From Triglochin maritima (lineage: Eukaryota > Streptophyta > Magnoliopsida > Alismatales > Juncaginaceae): a stretch of DNA of 64,000 nucleotides. Made by a program: the position numbers and the translations under genes. The first letter of the stretch is position 1. The number at the start of each line of letters is the position of its first letter. The notes beneath the pieces were generated by a model. It was given only the letters and a program-made list of their open reading frames with translations. It did no database searches and was not told the origin of the DNA. Of this stretch, positions 13,601-25,403 are shown in pieces. The DNA is taken from assembly GCA_963682175.1 (NCBI GenBank), contig OY821793.1, positions 26,991,493 to 27,055,492 on the forward strand. Reading direction: 5' to 3'.

Positions 13601-16600
13601 CGCGTTTTGGAAGCGAATGGGGTAGGCAAAAACCGTGGGAACCCAAGCATGGGCACGAGCAACTTCCCAAAGAACTTTCCCCACGAGAAACCCCCATTTC
13701 CTTCCGGACGCGTTCGGAAGTGCACGGGAAGGCAACAACCTTGGGCAACCGAGCACGTCGAAGAGCAACGTCCACAGGCACCTTGGTCTTTGCCCACGAG
13801 CAACCTCCATTTCACCTACAAGTGCGCTTTCACTTCCAAACGTGTTTTGGAAGCGAATGCCGTAGGGCACTGCCGCGAGCACAAACTAGGCCCCAGCGTG
13901 GCGCTGACATGCCAACTATGACAACACTAGGCTAGTGTCCATCGCCCGACCGCCAAATCACTCCGAGATGGGTGCAACTCGTAGATAACGCGGATGGATA
14001 TGTGGGGTCCTAAGTTCCATAAACCGTGGTTGGGCCGCCTAAAGACCACTTAGAAACTAGGTGTGGGGCTGGCCACATGCCACGCGTGGAGCTGGCCAAA
14101 GGTCACTCCGTCGCCACCCTGCAGGCCAACACCAAATCGGCTGCGCCTCGAGCATCCGACCTCCAAATCGAGCGTTCTAACTTGCATTACGTAGACAATT
14201 CATCCCTCTATCTGCCCCTAAAATTTCAGAGCAAACGCCCAAGAATTCGGGGTCGCGCCTCCTCCAAGAAGACGTAGCTCCCTACCAGCCACGCCCCCAC
14301 ATCATCAGCATTCTTCATCTCATCGCGCCTCGCCCTACATACATCTAAATCGGGCATTCTAAGAGGAGTTACCCATCCACTCCTCCTCACTATGTGCTTG
14401 GGTGCCCAAATATAGACTAAGGCTCACCTAAGGTCCACTCAGGTCATTGCTTGGCACAAACGATGCGGCAGCTTCCACTTTGCCCGCGGGCAACACCCAT
14501 GGACTTCCAAACGCGTTTTGGAAGCGAATGGGGTAGGCAAAAACCGTGGGAACCCAAGCATGGGCACGAGCAACTTCCCAAAGAACTTTCCCCACGAGAA
14601 ACCCCCATTTCCTTCCGGACGCGTTCGGAAGTGCACGGGAAGGCAACAACCTTGGGCAACCGAGCACGTCGAAGAGCAACGTCCACAGGCACCTTGGTCT
14701 TTGCCCACGAGCAACCTCCATTTCACCTACAAGTGCGCTTTCACTTCCAAACGTGTTTTGGAAGCGAATGCCGTAGGGCACTGCCGCGAGCACAAACTAG
14801 GCCCCAGCGTGGCGCTGACATGCCAACTATGACAACACTAGGCTAGTGTCCATCGCCCGACCGCCAAATCACTCCGAGATGGGTGCAACTCGTAGATAAC
14901 GCGGATGGATATGTGGGGTCCTAAGTTCCATAAACCGTGGTTGGGCCGCCTAAAGACCACTTAGAAACTAGGTGTGGGGCTGGCCACATGCCACGCGTGG
15001 AGCTGGCCAAAGGTCACTCCGTCGCCACCCTGCAGGCCAACACCAAATCGGCTGCGCCTCGAGCATCCGACCTCCAAATCGAGCGTTCTAACTTGCATTA
15101 CGTAGACAATTCATCCCTCTATCTGCCCCTAAAATTTCAGAGCAAACTCCCAAGAATTCGGGGTCGCGCCTCCTCCAAGAAGACGTAGCTCCCTACCAGC
15201 CACGCCCCCACATCATCAGCATTCTTCATCTCATCCCGCCTCGCCCTACATACATCTAAATCGGGCATTCTAAGAGGAGTTACCCATCCACTCCTCCTCA
15301 CTATGTGCTTGGGTGCCCAAATATAGACTAAGGCTCACCTAAGGTCCACTCAGGTCATTGCTTGGCACAAACGATGCGGCAGCTTCCACTTTGCCCGCGG
15401 GCAACACCCATGGACTTCCAAACGCGTTTTGGAAGCGAATGGGGTAGGCAAAAACCGTGGGAACCCAAGCATGGGCACGAGCAACTTCCCAAAGAACTTT
15501 CCCCACGAGAAACCCCCATTTCCTTCCGGACGCGTTCGGAAGTGCACGGGAAGGCAACAACCTTGGGCAACCGAGCACGTCGAAGAGCAACGTCCACAGG
15601 CACCTTGGTCTTTGCCCACGAGCAACCTCCATTTCACCTACAAGTGCGCTTTCACTTCCAAACGTGTTTTGGAAGCGAATGCCGTAGGGCACTACCGCGA
15701 GCACAAACTAGGCCCCAGCGTGGCGCTGACATGCCAACTATGACAACACTAGGCTAGTGTCCATCGCCCGACCGCCAAATCACTCCGAGATGGGTGCAAC
15801 TCGTAGATAACGTGGATGGATATGTGGGGTCCTAAGTTCCATAAACCGTGGTTGGGCCGCCTAAAGACCACTTAGAGACTAGGTGTGGGGCTGGCCACAT
15901 GCCACGCGTGGAGCTGGCCAAAGGTCACTCCGTCGCCACCCTGCAGGCCAACACCAAATCGGCTGCGCCTCGAGCATCCGACCTCCAAATCGAGCGTTCT
16001 AACTTGCATTACGTAGACAATTCATCCCTCTATCTGCCCCTAAAATTTCAGAGCAAACGCCCAAGAATTCGGGGTCGCGCCTCCTCCAAGAAGACGTAGC
16101 TCCCTAGCAGCCACGCCCCCACATCATCAGCATTCTTCATCTCATCGCGCCTCGCCCTACATACATCTAAATCGGGCATTCTAAGAGGAGTTACCCATCC
16201 ACTCCTCCTCACTATGTGCTTGGGTGCCCAAATATAGACTAAGGCTCACCTAAGGTCCACTCAGGTCATTGCTTGGCACAAACGATGCGGCAGCTTCCAC
16301 TTTGCCCGCGGGCAACACCCATGGACTTCCAAACGCGTTTTGGAAGCGAATGGGGTAGGCAAAAACCGTGGGAACCCAAGCATGGGCACGAGCAACTTCC
16401 CAAAGAACTTTCCCCACGAGAAACCCCCATTTCCTTCCGGACGCGTTCGGAAGTGCACGGGAAGGCAACAACCTTGGGCAACCGAGCACGTCGAAGAGCA
16501 ACGTCCACAGGCACCTTGGTCTTTGCCCACGAGCAACCTCCATTTCACCTACAAGTGCGCTTTCACTTCCAAACGTGTTTTGGAAGCGAATGCCGTAGGG

Positions 16601-16758
16601 CACTGCCGCGAGCACAAACTAGGCCCCAGCGTGGCGCTGACATGCCAACTATGACAACACTAGGCTAGTGTCCATCGCCCGACCGCCAAATCACTCCGAG
16701 ATGGGTGCAACTCGTAGATAACGCGGATGGATATGTGGGGTCCTAAGTTCCATAAACC
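7649..16758 (+). repeat. Three-unit (2733-bp) HOR with a broken third copy
   Basis: Six linked private variants mark a 960-bp segment: T at 7860, C at 7948, A at 8406, T at 8525, G at 8589 and G at 8819. The same set recurs 2733 bp later (10593, 10681, 11139, 11258 and 11552 checked), which is three units. A third copy at the expected place has only the first two markers (13326 and 13414) and then reverts to the standard type by 13872. The full set reappears from 15148 to 16107, two units after the broken copy. The arrangement is a short HOR disturbed by one exchange between 13414 and 13872. Confidence 0.85.
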
Positions 16759-17177
16759 GTGGTTGGGCCGCCTAAAGACCACTTAGAAACTAGGTGTGGG
16801 GCTGGCCACATGCCACGCGTGGAGCTGGCCAAAGGTCACTCCGTCGCCACCCTGCAGGCCAACACCAAATCGGCTGCGCCTCGAGCATCCGACCTCCAAA
16901 TCGAGCGTTCTAACTTGCATTACGTAGACAATTCATCCCTCTATCTGCCCCTAAAATTTCAGAGCAAACGCCCAAGAATTCGGGGTCGCGCCTCCTCCAA
17001 GAAGACGTAGCTCCCTACCAGCCACGCCCCCACATCATCAGCATTCTTCATCTCATCGCGCCTCGCCCTACATACATCTAAATCGGGCATTCTAAGAGGA
17101 GTTACCCATCCACTCCTCCTCACTATGTGCTTGGGTGCCCAAATATAGACTAAGGCTCACCTAAGGTCCACTCAGGT

Positions 17178-17506
17178 CATTGCTTGGCACAAACGATGCG
17201 GCAGCTTCCACTTTGCCCGCGGGCAACACCCATGGACTTCCAAACGCGTTTTGGAAGCGAATGGGGTAGGCAAAAACCGTGGGAACCCAAGCATGGGCAC
17301 GAGCAACGTCCCAAAGAACTTTCCCCACGAGAAACCCCCATTCCCTTCCGAACGCGTTGGGAAGTGCACGGGAAGGCAACAACCTTGGGCAACCGAGCAC
17401 GTCGAAGAGCAACGTCCACAGGCACCTTGGTCTTTGCCCACGAGCAACCTCCATTTCACCTACAAGTGCGCTTTCACTTCCAAACGTGTTTTGGAAGCGA
17501 ATGCCG
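17178..17506 (+). repeat. Short foreign patch inside the homogenised block
   Basis: One subrepeat region inside the block lacks the block-specific T at 17308 (it has G) and carries C at 17343, A at 17351 and G at 17359. Block-specific variants are present on both sides (T of CAGGTCATTG at 17177; GTAGGGCACTGCC around 17507). The exchanged tract is therefore at least 52 bp and less than about 330 bp. A double exchange this short is most simply read as gene conversion from another subfamily. The altered second palindrome (GTTGGGAAG) also occurs near 29101 and 31790, but an exact donor for the whole patch is not in the window. Confidence 0.75.
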
Positions 17507-17669
17507 TAGGGCACTGCCGCGAGCACAAACTAGGCCCCAGCGTGGCGCTGACATGCCAACTATGACAACACTAGGCTAGTGTCCATCGCCCGACCGCCAA
17601 ATCACTCCGAGATGGGTGCAACTCGTAGATAACGCGGATGGATATGTGGGGTCCTAAGTTCCATAAACC

Positions 17670-20600
17670 GTGGTTGGGCCGCCTAAAGACCACTTAGAAA
17701 CTAGGTGTGGGGCTGGCCACATGCCACGCGTGGAGCTGGCCAAAGGTCACTCCGTCGCCACCCTGCAGGCCAACACCAAATCGGCTGCGCCTCGAGCATC
17801 CGACCTCCAAATCGAGCGTTCTAACTTGCATTACGTAGACAATTCATCCCTCTATCTGCCCCTAAAATTTCAGAGCAAACGCCCAAGAATTCGGGGTCGC
17901 GACTCCTCCAAGAAGACGTAGCTCCCTACCAGCCACGCCCCCACATCATCAGCATTCTTCATCTCATCGCGCCTCGCCCTACATACATCTAAATCGGGCA
18001 TTCTAAGAGGAGTTACCCATCCACTCCTCCTCACTATGTGCTTGGGTGCCCAAATATAGACTAAGGCTCACCTAAGGTCCACTCAGGTCATTGCTTGGCA
18101 CAAACGATGCGGCAGCTTCCACTTTGCCCGCGGGCAACACCCATGGACTTCCAAACGCGTTTTGGAAGCGAATGGGGTAGGCAAAAACCGTGGGAACCCA
18201 AGCATGGGCACGAGCAACTTCCCAAAGAACTTTCCCCACGAGAAACCCCCATTTCCTTCCGGACGCGTTCGGAAGTGCACGGGAAGGCAACAACCTTGGG
18301 CAACCGAGCACGTCGAAGAGCAACGTCCACAGGCACCTTGGTCTTTGCCCACGAGCAACCTCCATTTCACCTACAAGTGCGCTTTCACTGCCAAACGTGT
18401 TTTGGAAGCGAATGCCGTAGGGCACTGCCGCGAGCACAAACTAGGCCCCAGCGTGGCGCTGACATGCCAACTATGACAACACTAGGCTAGTGTCCATCGC
18501 CCGACCGCCAAATCACTCCGAGATGGGTGCAACTCGTAGATAACGCGGATGGATATGTGGGGTCCTAAGTTCCATAAACCGTGGTTGGGCCGCCTAAAGA
18601 CCACTTAGAAACTAGGTGTGGGGCTGGCCACATGCCACGCGTGGAGCTGGCCAAAGGTCACTCCGTCGCCACCCTGCAGGCCAACACCAAATCGGCTGCG
18701 CCTCGAGCATCCGACCTCCAAATCGAGCGTTCTAACTTGCATTACGTAGACATTTCATCCGTCTATCTGTCACTAAAATTTCAGAGCAAACGCCCAAGAA
18801 TTCGGGGTCGCGCCTCCTCCAAGAAGACGTAGCTCCCTACCAGCCACGCCCCCACATCATCAGCATTCTTCATCTCATCGCGCCTCGCCCTACATACATC
18901 TAAATCGGGCATTCTAAGAGGAGTTACCCATCCACTCCTCCTCACTATGTGCTTGGGTGCCCAAATATAGACTAAGGCTCACCTAAGGTCCACTCAGGTC
19001 ATTGCTTGGCACAAACGATGCGGCAGCTTCCACTTTGCCCGCGGGCAACACCCATGGACTTCCAAACGCGTTTTGGAAGCGAATGGGGTAGGCAAAAACC
19101 GTGGGAACCCAAGCATGGGCACGAGCAACTTCCCAAAGAACTTTCCCCACGAGAAACCCCCATTTCCTTCCGGACGCGTTCGGAAGTGCACGGGAAGGCA
19201 ACAACCTTGGGCAACCGAGCACGTCGAAGAGCAACGTCCACAGGCACCTTGGTCTTTGCCCACGAGCAACCTCCATTTCACCTACAAGTGCGCTTTCACT
19301 GCCAAACGTGTTTTGGAAGCGAATGCCGTAGGGCACTGCCGCGAGCACAAACTAGGCCCCAGCGTGGCGCTGACATGCCAACTATGACAACACTAGGCTA
19401 GTGTCCATCGCCCGACCGCCAAATCACTCCGAGATGGGTGCAACTCGTAGATAACGCGGATGGATATGTGGGGTCCTAAGTTCCATAAACCGTGGTTGGG
19501 CCGCCTAAAGACCACTTAGAAACTAGGTGTGGGGCTGGCCACATGCCACGCGTGGAGCTGGCCAAAGGTCACTCCGTCGCCACCCTGCAGGCCAACACCA
19601 AATCGGCTGCGCCTCGAGCATCCGACCTCCAAATCGAGCGTTCTAACTTGCATTACGTAGACATTTCATCCGTCTATCTGTCACTAAAATTTCAGAGCAA
19701 ACGCCCAAGAATTCGGGGTCGCGCCTCCTCCAAGAAGACGTAGCTCCCTACCAGCCACGCCCCCACATCATCAGCATTCTTCATCTCATCGCGCCTCGCC
19801 CTACATACATCTAAATCGGGCATTCTAAGAGGAGTTACCCATCCACTCCTCCTCACTATGTGCTTGGGTGCCCAAATATAGACTAAGGCTCACCTAAGGT
19901 CCACTCAGGTCATTGCTTGGCACAAACGATGCGGCAGCTTCCACTTTGCCCGCGGGCAACACCCATGGACTTCCAAACGCGTTTTGGAAGCGAATGGGGT
20001 AGGCAAAAACCGTGGGAACCCAAGCATGGGCACGAGCAACTTCCCAAAGAACTTTCCCCACGAGAAACCCCCATTTCCTTCCGGACGCGTTCGGAAGTGC
20101 ACGGGAAGGCAACAACCTTGGGCAACCGAGCACGTCGAAGAGCAACGTCCACAGGCACCTTGGTCTTTGCCCACGAGCAACCTCCATTTCACCTACAAGT
20201 GCGCTTTCACTTCCAAACGTGTTTTGGAAGCGAATGCCGTAGGGCACTGCCGCGAGCACAAACTAGGCCCCAGCGTGGCGCTGACATGCCAACTATGACA
20301 ACACTAGGCTAGTGTCCATCGCCCGACCGCCAAATCACTCCGAGATGGGTGCAACTCGTAGATAACGCGGATGGATATGTGGGGTCCTAAGTTCCATAAA
20401 CCGTGGTTGGGCCGCCTAAAGACCACTTAGAAACTAGGTGTGGGGCTGGCCACATGCCACGCGTGGAGCTGGCCAAAGGTCACTCCGTCGCCACCCTGCA
20501 GGCCAACACCAAATCGGCTGCGCCTCGAGCATCCGACCTCCAAATCGAGCGTTCTAACTTGCATTACGTAGACAATTCATCCCTCTATCTGCCCCTAAAA

Positions 20601-21313
20601 TTTCAGAGCAAACGCCCAAGAATTCGGGGTCGCGACTCCTCCAAGAAGACGTAGCTCCCTACCAGCCACGCCCCCACATCATCAGCATTCTTCATCTCAT
20701 CGCGCCTCGCCCTACATACATCTAAATCGGGCATTCTAAGAGGAGTTACCCATCCACTCCTCCTCACTATGTGCTTGGGTGCCCAAATATAGACTAAGGC
20801 TCACCTAAGGTCCACTCAGGCCATTGCTTGGCACAAACGATGCGGCAGCTTCCACATTGCCCGCGGGCAACACCCATGGACTTCCAAACGCGTTTTGGAA
20901 GCGAATGGGGTAGGCAAAAACCGTGGGAACCCAAGCATGGGCACGAGCAACGTCCCAAAGAACTTTCCCCACGAGAAACCCCCATTCCCTTCCGGACGCG
21001 TTCGGAAGTGCACGGGAAGGCAACAACCTTGGGCAACCGAGCACGTCAAAGAGCAACGTCCACAGGCACCTTGGTCTTTGCCCACGAGCAACCTCCATTT
21101 CACCTTCAAGTGCGCTTTCACTGCCAAACGTGTTTTGGAAGCGAATGCCGCAGGCCACTGCCGGGAGCACACACTAGGCCCTAGCGTGGCGCTGACATGC
21201 CAACTATGACAACACTAGGCTAGTGTCCATCGCCCGACCGCCAAATCACTCTGAGATGGGTGCACGTCGTAGATAACGCGGATGGATATGTGGGGTCCTA
21301 AGTTCCATAAACC
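17670..21313 (+). repeat. Palindromically ordered unit types at the right edge of the homogenised block
   Basis: Units 17670 and 20403 share A at 17902 and 20635 (GTCGCGACTCC), exactly 2733 bp apart. The two units between them, 18581 and 19492, share GACATTTCATCCGTC and CTGTCACTAAAA, and both are preceded by CACTGCC in the third palindrome (G at 18390 and 19301, 911 bp apart). The order is thus D-S-S-D, which is explained by duplication of one S unit inside a D-S-D arrangement. Confidence 0.8.
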
Positions 21314-23088
21314 GTGGTTGGGCCGCCTAAAGACCACTTAGAAACTAGGTGTGGGGCTGGCCACATGCCACGCGTGGAGCTGGCCCAAGGCCAACACCAA
21401 ATCGGCTGCGCCTCGAGCATCCGACCTCCAAATCGAGCGTTCTAACTTGCATTACGTAGACAATTCATCCCTCTATCTGCCCCTAAAATTTCAGAGCAAA
21501 CGCCCAAGAATTCGGGGTCGCGCCTCCTCCAAGAAGACGTAGCTCCCTACCAGCCACGCCCCCACATCATCAGCATTCTTCATCTCATCGCGCCTCGCCC
21601 TACATACATCTAAATCGGGCATTCTAAGAGGAGTTACCCATCCACTCCTCCTCACTATGTGCTTGGGTGCCCAAATATAGACTAAGGCTCACCTAAGGTC
21701 CACTCAGGCCATTGCTTGGCACAAACGATGCGGCAGCTTCCACTTTGCCCGCGGGCAACACCCATGGACTTCCAAACGCGTTTTGGAAGCGAATGGGGTA
21801 GGCCAAAACCGTGGGAACCCAAGCATGGGCACGAGCAACGTCCCAAAGAACTTTCCCCACGAGAAACCCCCATTCCCTTCCGGACGCGTTCGGAAGTGCA
21901 CGGGAAGGCAACAACCTTGGGCAACCGAGCACGTCAAAGAGCAACGTCCACAGGCACCTTGGTCTTTGCCCACGAGCAACCTCCATTTCACCTTCAAGTG
22001 CGCTTTCACTGCCAAACGTGTTTTGGAAGCGAATGCCGCAGGCCACTGCCGGGAGCACACACTAGGCCCTAGCGTGGCGCTGACATGCCAACTATGACAA
22101 CACTAGGCTAGTGTCCATCGCCCGACCGCCAAATCACTCCGAGATGGGTGCACGTCGTAGATAACGCGGATGGATATGTGGGGTCCTAAGTTCCATAAAC
22201 CGTGGTTGGGCCGCCTAAAGACCACTTAGAAACTAGGTGTGGGGCTGGCCACATGCCACGCGTGGAGCTGGCCCAAGGCCAACACCAAATCGGCTGCGCC
22301 TCGAGCATCCGACCTCCAAATCGAGCGTTCTAACTTGCATTACGTAGACAATTCATCCCTCTATCTGCCCCGAAAATTTCAGAGCAAACACCCAAGTATT
22401 CAGGGTCGCGCCTCCTCCAATAAGACGTAGCTCCCTACCAGCCACGCCCCCACATCATCAGCATTCTTCATCTCATCGCGCCTCGCCCTACAAACATCTA
22501 AATCGGGCATTCTAAGAGGAGTTATACATCCACTCCTCCTCACTATGTGCTCGGGTGCCCAAATATAGACTAAGGCTCACCTAAGGTCCACTCAGGCCAT
22601 TGCTTGGGACAAACGATGCGGCAGCTTCCACTTTGCCCGCGGGCAACACCCATGGACTTCCAAACGCGTTTTGGAAGCGAATGGGGTAGGCAAAAACCGT
22701 GGGAACCCAAGCATGGGCATAGCAACGTCCCTAAGAACTTTCCCCACGAGAAACCCCCATTCCCTTCCGGACGCGTTCGGAAGTGCACGGGAAGGCAACA
22801 ACCTTGGGCAACCGAGCACGTCGAAGAGCAACGTCCACAGGCACCTTGGTCTTTGCCCACGAGCAACCTCCATTTCACCTACAAGTGCGCTTTCACTGCC
22901 AAACGTGTTTTGGAAGCGAATGCCGCAGGCCACTGCCGGGAGCACACACTAGGCCCTAGCGTGGCGCTGACATGCCAACTATGACAACACTAGGCTAGTG
23001 TCCATCGCCCGACCGCCAAATCACTCCGAGATGGGTGCACCTCGTAGATAACGCGGATGGATATGTGGGGTCCTAAGTTCCATAAACC
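20403..23088 (+). repeat. Units with the 23-bp deletion, right of the homogenised block
   Basis: Intervals 21314-22201 (888 bp) and 22202-23088 (887 bp) lack the same 23 bp as unit 3120, joined at AGGCCA 21388-21393 and 22276-22281. The second also lacks 1 bp in GGGCATAGC (about 22716). Subrepeat regions 20794-21184 and 21682-22072 share GTCAAAGAGC, CACCTTCAAG and GCCGGGAGC with 2600-2990. Unit 22202 has the distinctive tail of unit 3120. This block and 2209-4004 are the two halves of one older neighbourhood, now separated by about 17 kb of amplified units. Confidence 0.88.
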
Positions 23089-25403
23089 GTGGTTGGGCCG
23101 CCTAAAGACCACTTAGAAACTAGGTGTGGGGCTGGCCACATGCCACGCGTGGAGCTGGCCCAAGGCCAACACCAAATCGGCTGCGCCTCGAGCATCCGAC
23201 CTCCAAATCGAGCGTTCTAACTTGCATTACGTAGACAATTCATCCCTCTATCTGCCCCTAAAATTTCAGAGCAAACGCCCAAGTATTCGGGGTCGCGCCT
23301 CCTCCAAGAAGACGTAGCTCCCTACCAGCCACACCCCCACATCATCAGCATTCTTCATCTCATCGCCCCTCGCCCTACATACATCTAAATCGGGCATTCT
23401 AAGAGGAGTTACCCATCCACTCCTCCTCACTCTGTGCTTGGGTGCCCAAATATAGACTAAGGCTCACCTAAGGTCCACTCAGGCCATTGCTTGGCACAAA
23501 CGATGCGGCAGCTTCCACTTTGCCCGCGGGCAACACCCATGGACTTCCAAACGCGTTTTGGAAGCGAATTGGGTAGGCAACAACCGTGGGCACCCAAGCA
23601 TGGGCACGAGCAACGTCCCAAAGAACTTTCCCCATGAGAAACCCCCATTCCCTTCCGGACGCGTTCGGAAGTGCACGGGAAGGCAACAACCTTGGGCAAC
23701 CGAGCACGTCGAAGAGCAACGTCCACAGGCACCTTGGTCTTTGCCCACGAGCAACCTCCATTTCACCTACAAGTGCGCTTTCACTGCCAAACGTGTTTTG
23801 GAAGCGAATGCCGCAGGCCACTGCCGCGAGCACACACTAGGCCCCAGCGTGGCGCTGACATGCCAACAATGACAACACTAGGCTAGTGTCCATCGCCCGA
23901 CCGCCAAATCACTCCGAGATGGCTGCACCTCGTAGATAACACGGATGGATATGTGGGGTCCGAAGTTCCATAAACCGTGGTTGGGCCGCCTAAAGACCAC
24001 TTAGAAACTAGGTGTGGGGCTGGCCACATGCCACGCGTGGAGCTGGCCCAAGGTCACTCCGTCGCCACCCTGCAGGCCAACACCAAATCAGCTGCGCCTC
24101 GAGCATCCGACCTCCAAATCGAGCGTTCTAACTTGCATTACGTAGACAATTCATCCCTATATCTGCCCCTAAAATTTCAGAGCAAACGCCCAAGAATTCG
24201 GGGTCGCGCCTCCTCCAAGAAGACGTAGCTCCCTACCAGCCACGCCCCCACATCATCAGCATTCTTCATCTCATCGTGCCTCGCCCTACATACATCTAAA
24301 TCGGGCATTCTAAGAGGAGTTACCCATCCACTCCTCCTCACTATGTGCTTGGGTGCCCAAATATAGACTAAGGCTCACCTAAGGTCCACTCAGGCCATTG
24401 GTTGGCACAAACGATGCGGCAGCTTCCACTTTGCCCGCGGGCAACACCCATGGACTTCCAAACGCGTTTTGGAAGCGAATGGGGTAGGCAACAACCGTGG
24501 GAACCCAAGCATGGGCACGAGCAACGTCCCAAAGAACTTTCCCCAGGAGAAACCCCAATTCCCTTCCGGACGCGTTCGGAAGTGCACGGGAAGGCAACAA
24601 CCTTGGGCAACCGAGCACGTCGAAGAGCAACGTCCACAGGCACCTTGGTCTTTGCCCACGAGCAACCTCCATTTCACCTACAAGTGCGCTTTCACTGCCA
24701 AACGTGTTTTGGAAGCGAATGCCGCAGGCCACTGCCGCGAGCACACACTAGGCCCTAGCGTGGCGCTGACATGCCAACTATGACAACACTAGGCTAGTGT
24801 CCATCGCCCGCCCGCCAAATCACTCCGAGATGGCTGCACCTCGTAGATAACGCGGATGGATATGTGGGGTCCTAAGTTCCATAAACCATGGTTGGGCCGC
24901 CTAAAGACCACTTAGAAACTAGGTGTGGGGCTGGCCACATGCCACGCGTGGAGCTGGCCCAAGGCCACTCCGCCGCCACCCTGCAGGCCAACACCAAATC
25001 GGCTGCGCCTCGAGCATCCGACCTCCAAATCGAGCGTTCTAACTTGCATTACGTAGACAATTCATCCCTCTATCTGCCCCTAAAATTTCAGAGCAAACGC
25101 CCAAGTATTCAGGGTTGCGCGTCCTCCAAGAAGACGTAGCTCCCTACCAGCCACGCCCCCACATCATCAGCATTCTTCATCTCATCGCGCCTCGCCCTAC
25201 ATACATCTAAATCGGGCATTCTAAGAGGAGTTACCCATCCACTCCTCCTCACTACGTGCTTGGGTGCCCAAATATAGACTAAGGGTCACCTAAGGTCCAC
25301 TCAGGCCATTGCTTGGCACAAACGATGCAGCATCTTCCACTTTGCCCGCGGGCAACACCCATGGACTTCCAAACGCGTTTTGGAAGCGAATGGGGTAGGC
25401 AAA
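22625..25403 (+). repeat. 2709-bp three-unit segment, copy 1
   Basis: Copy 1 starts between 22625 and 22694 and ends between 25334 and 25403. It contains a 23-bp-deleted unit (junction 23163-23168) and two longer units. Private variants that recur 2709 bp later include GGGCATAGC with CCCTAAG (about 22716), CCACACCCCC (about 23331), CACTCTGTGC (about 23428), CGCCCGCCCG (about 24806), and the pair A 25329 / T 25333 in ATGCAGCATCTTCC. I saw no difference between the copies in the stretches compared. Confidence 0.88.

Larger units (their letters stand above)
4005..20402 (+). repeat. Homogenised block of 18 near-identical 911-bp units
   Basis: Every interval from 4005 to 20403 is exactly 911 bp. 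All but one of the subrepeat regions carry the block-specific variants CAACTTCCCAAAG (T where other blocks have G) and CAGGTCATTG (T where most others have C), plus GTAGGGCACTGCC after the third palindrome. Several whole units (for example 9471-10381, 12204-13114 and 14026-14936) show no difference by eye. This degree of identity points to recent local amplification of one unit type, or strong homogenisation. Private variants in single units include CATCGCTCT (about 4183), AAATTGAGCGTTCC (about 5967), GCTTACACTT (about 6538) and ATAATGCGG (about 6697). Confidence 0.93.

Noticed and set aside
4005..20402. Assembly artefact as sole explanation of the identical units
   Set aside because: The block contains linked private markers in different units and sensible HOR offsets, which a simple consensus expansion would not create. 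Copy number still depends on read-level support.
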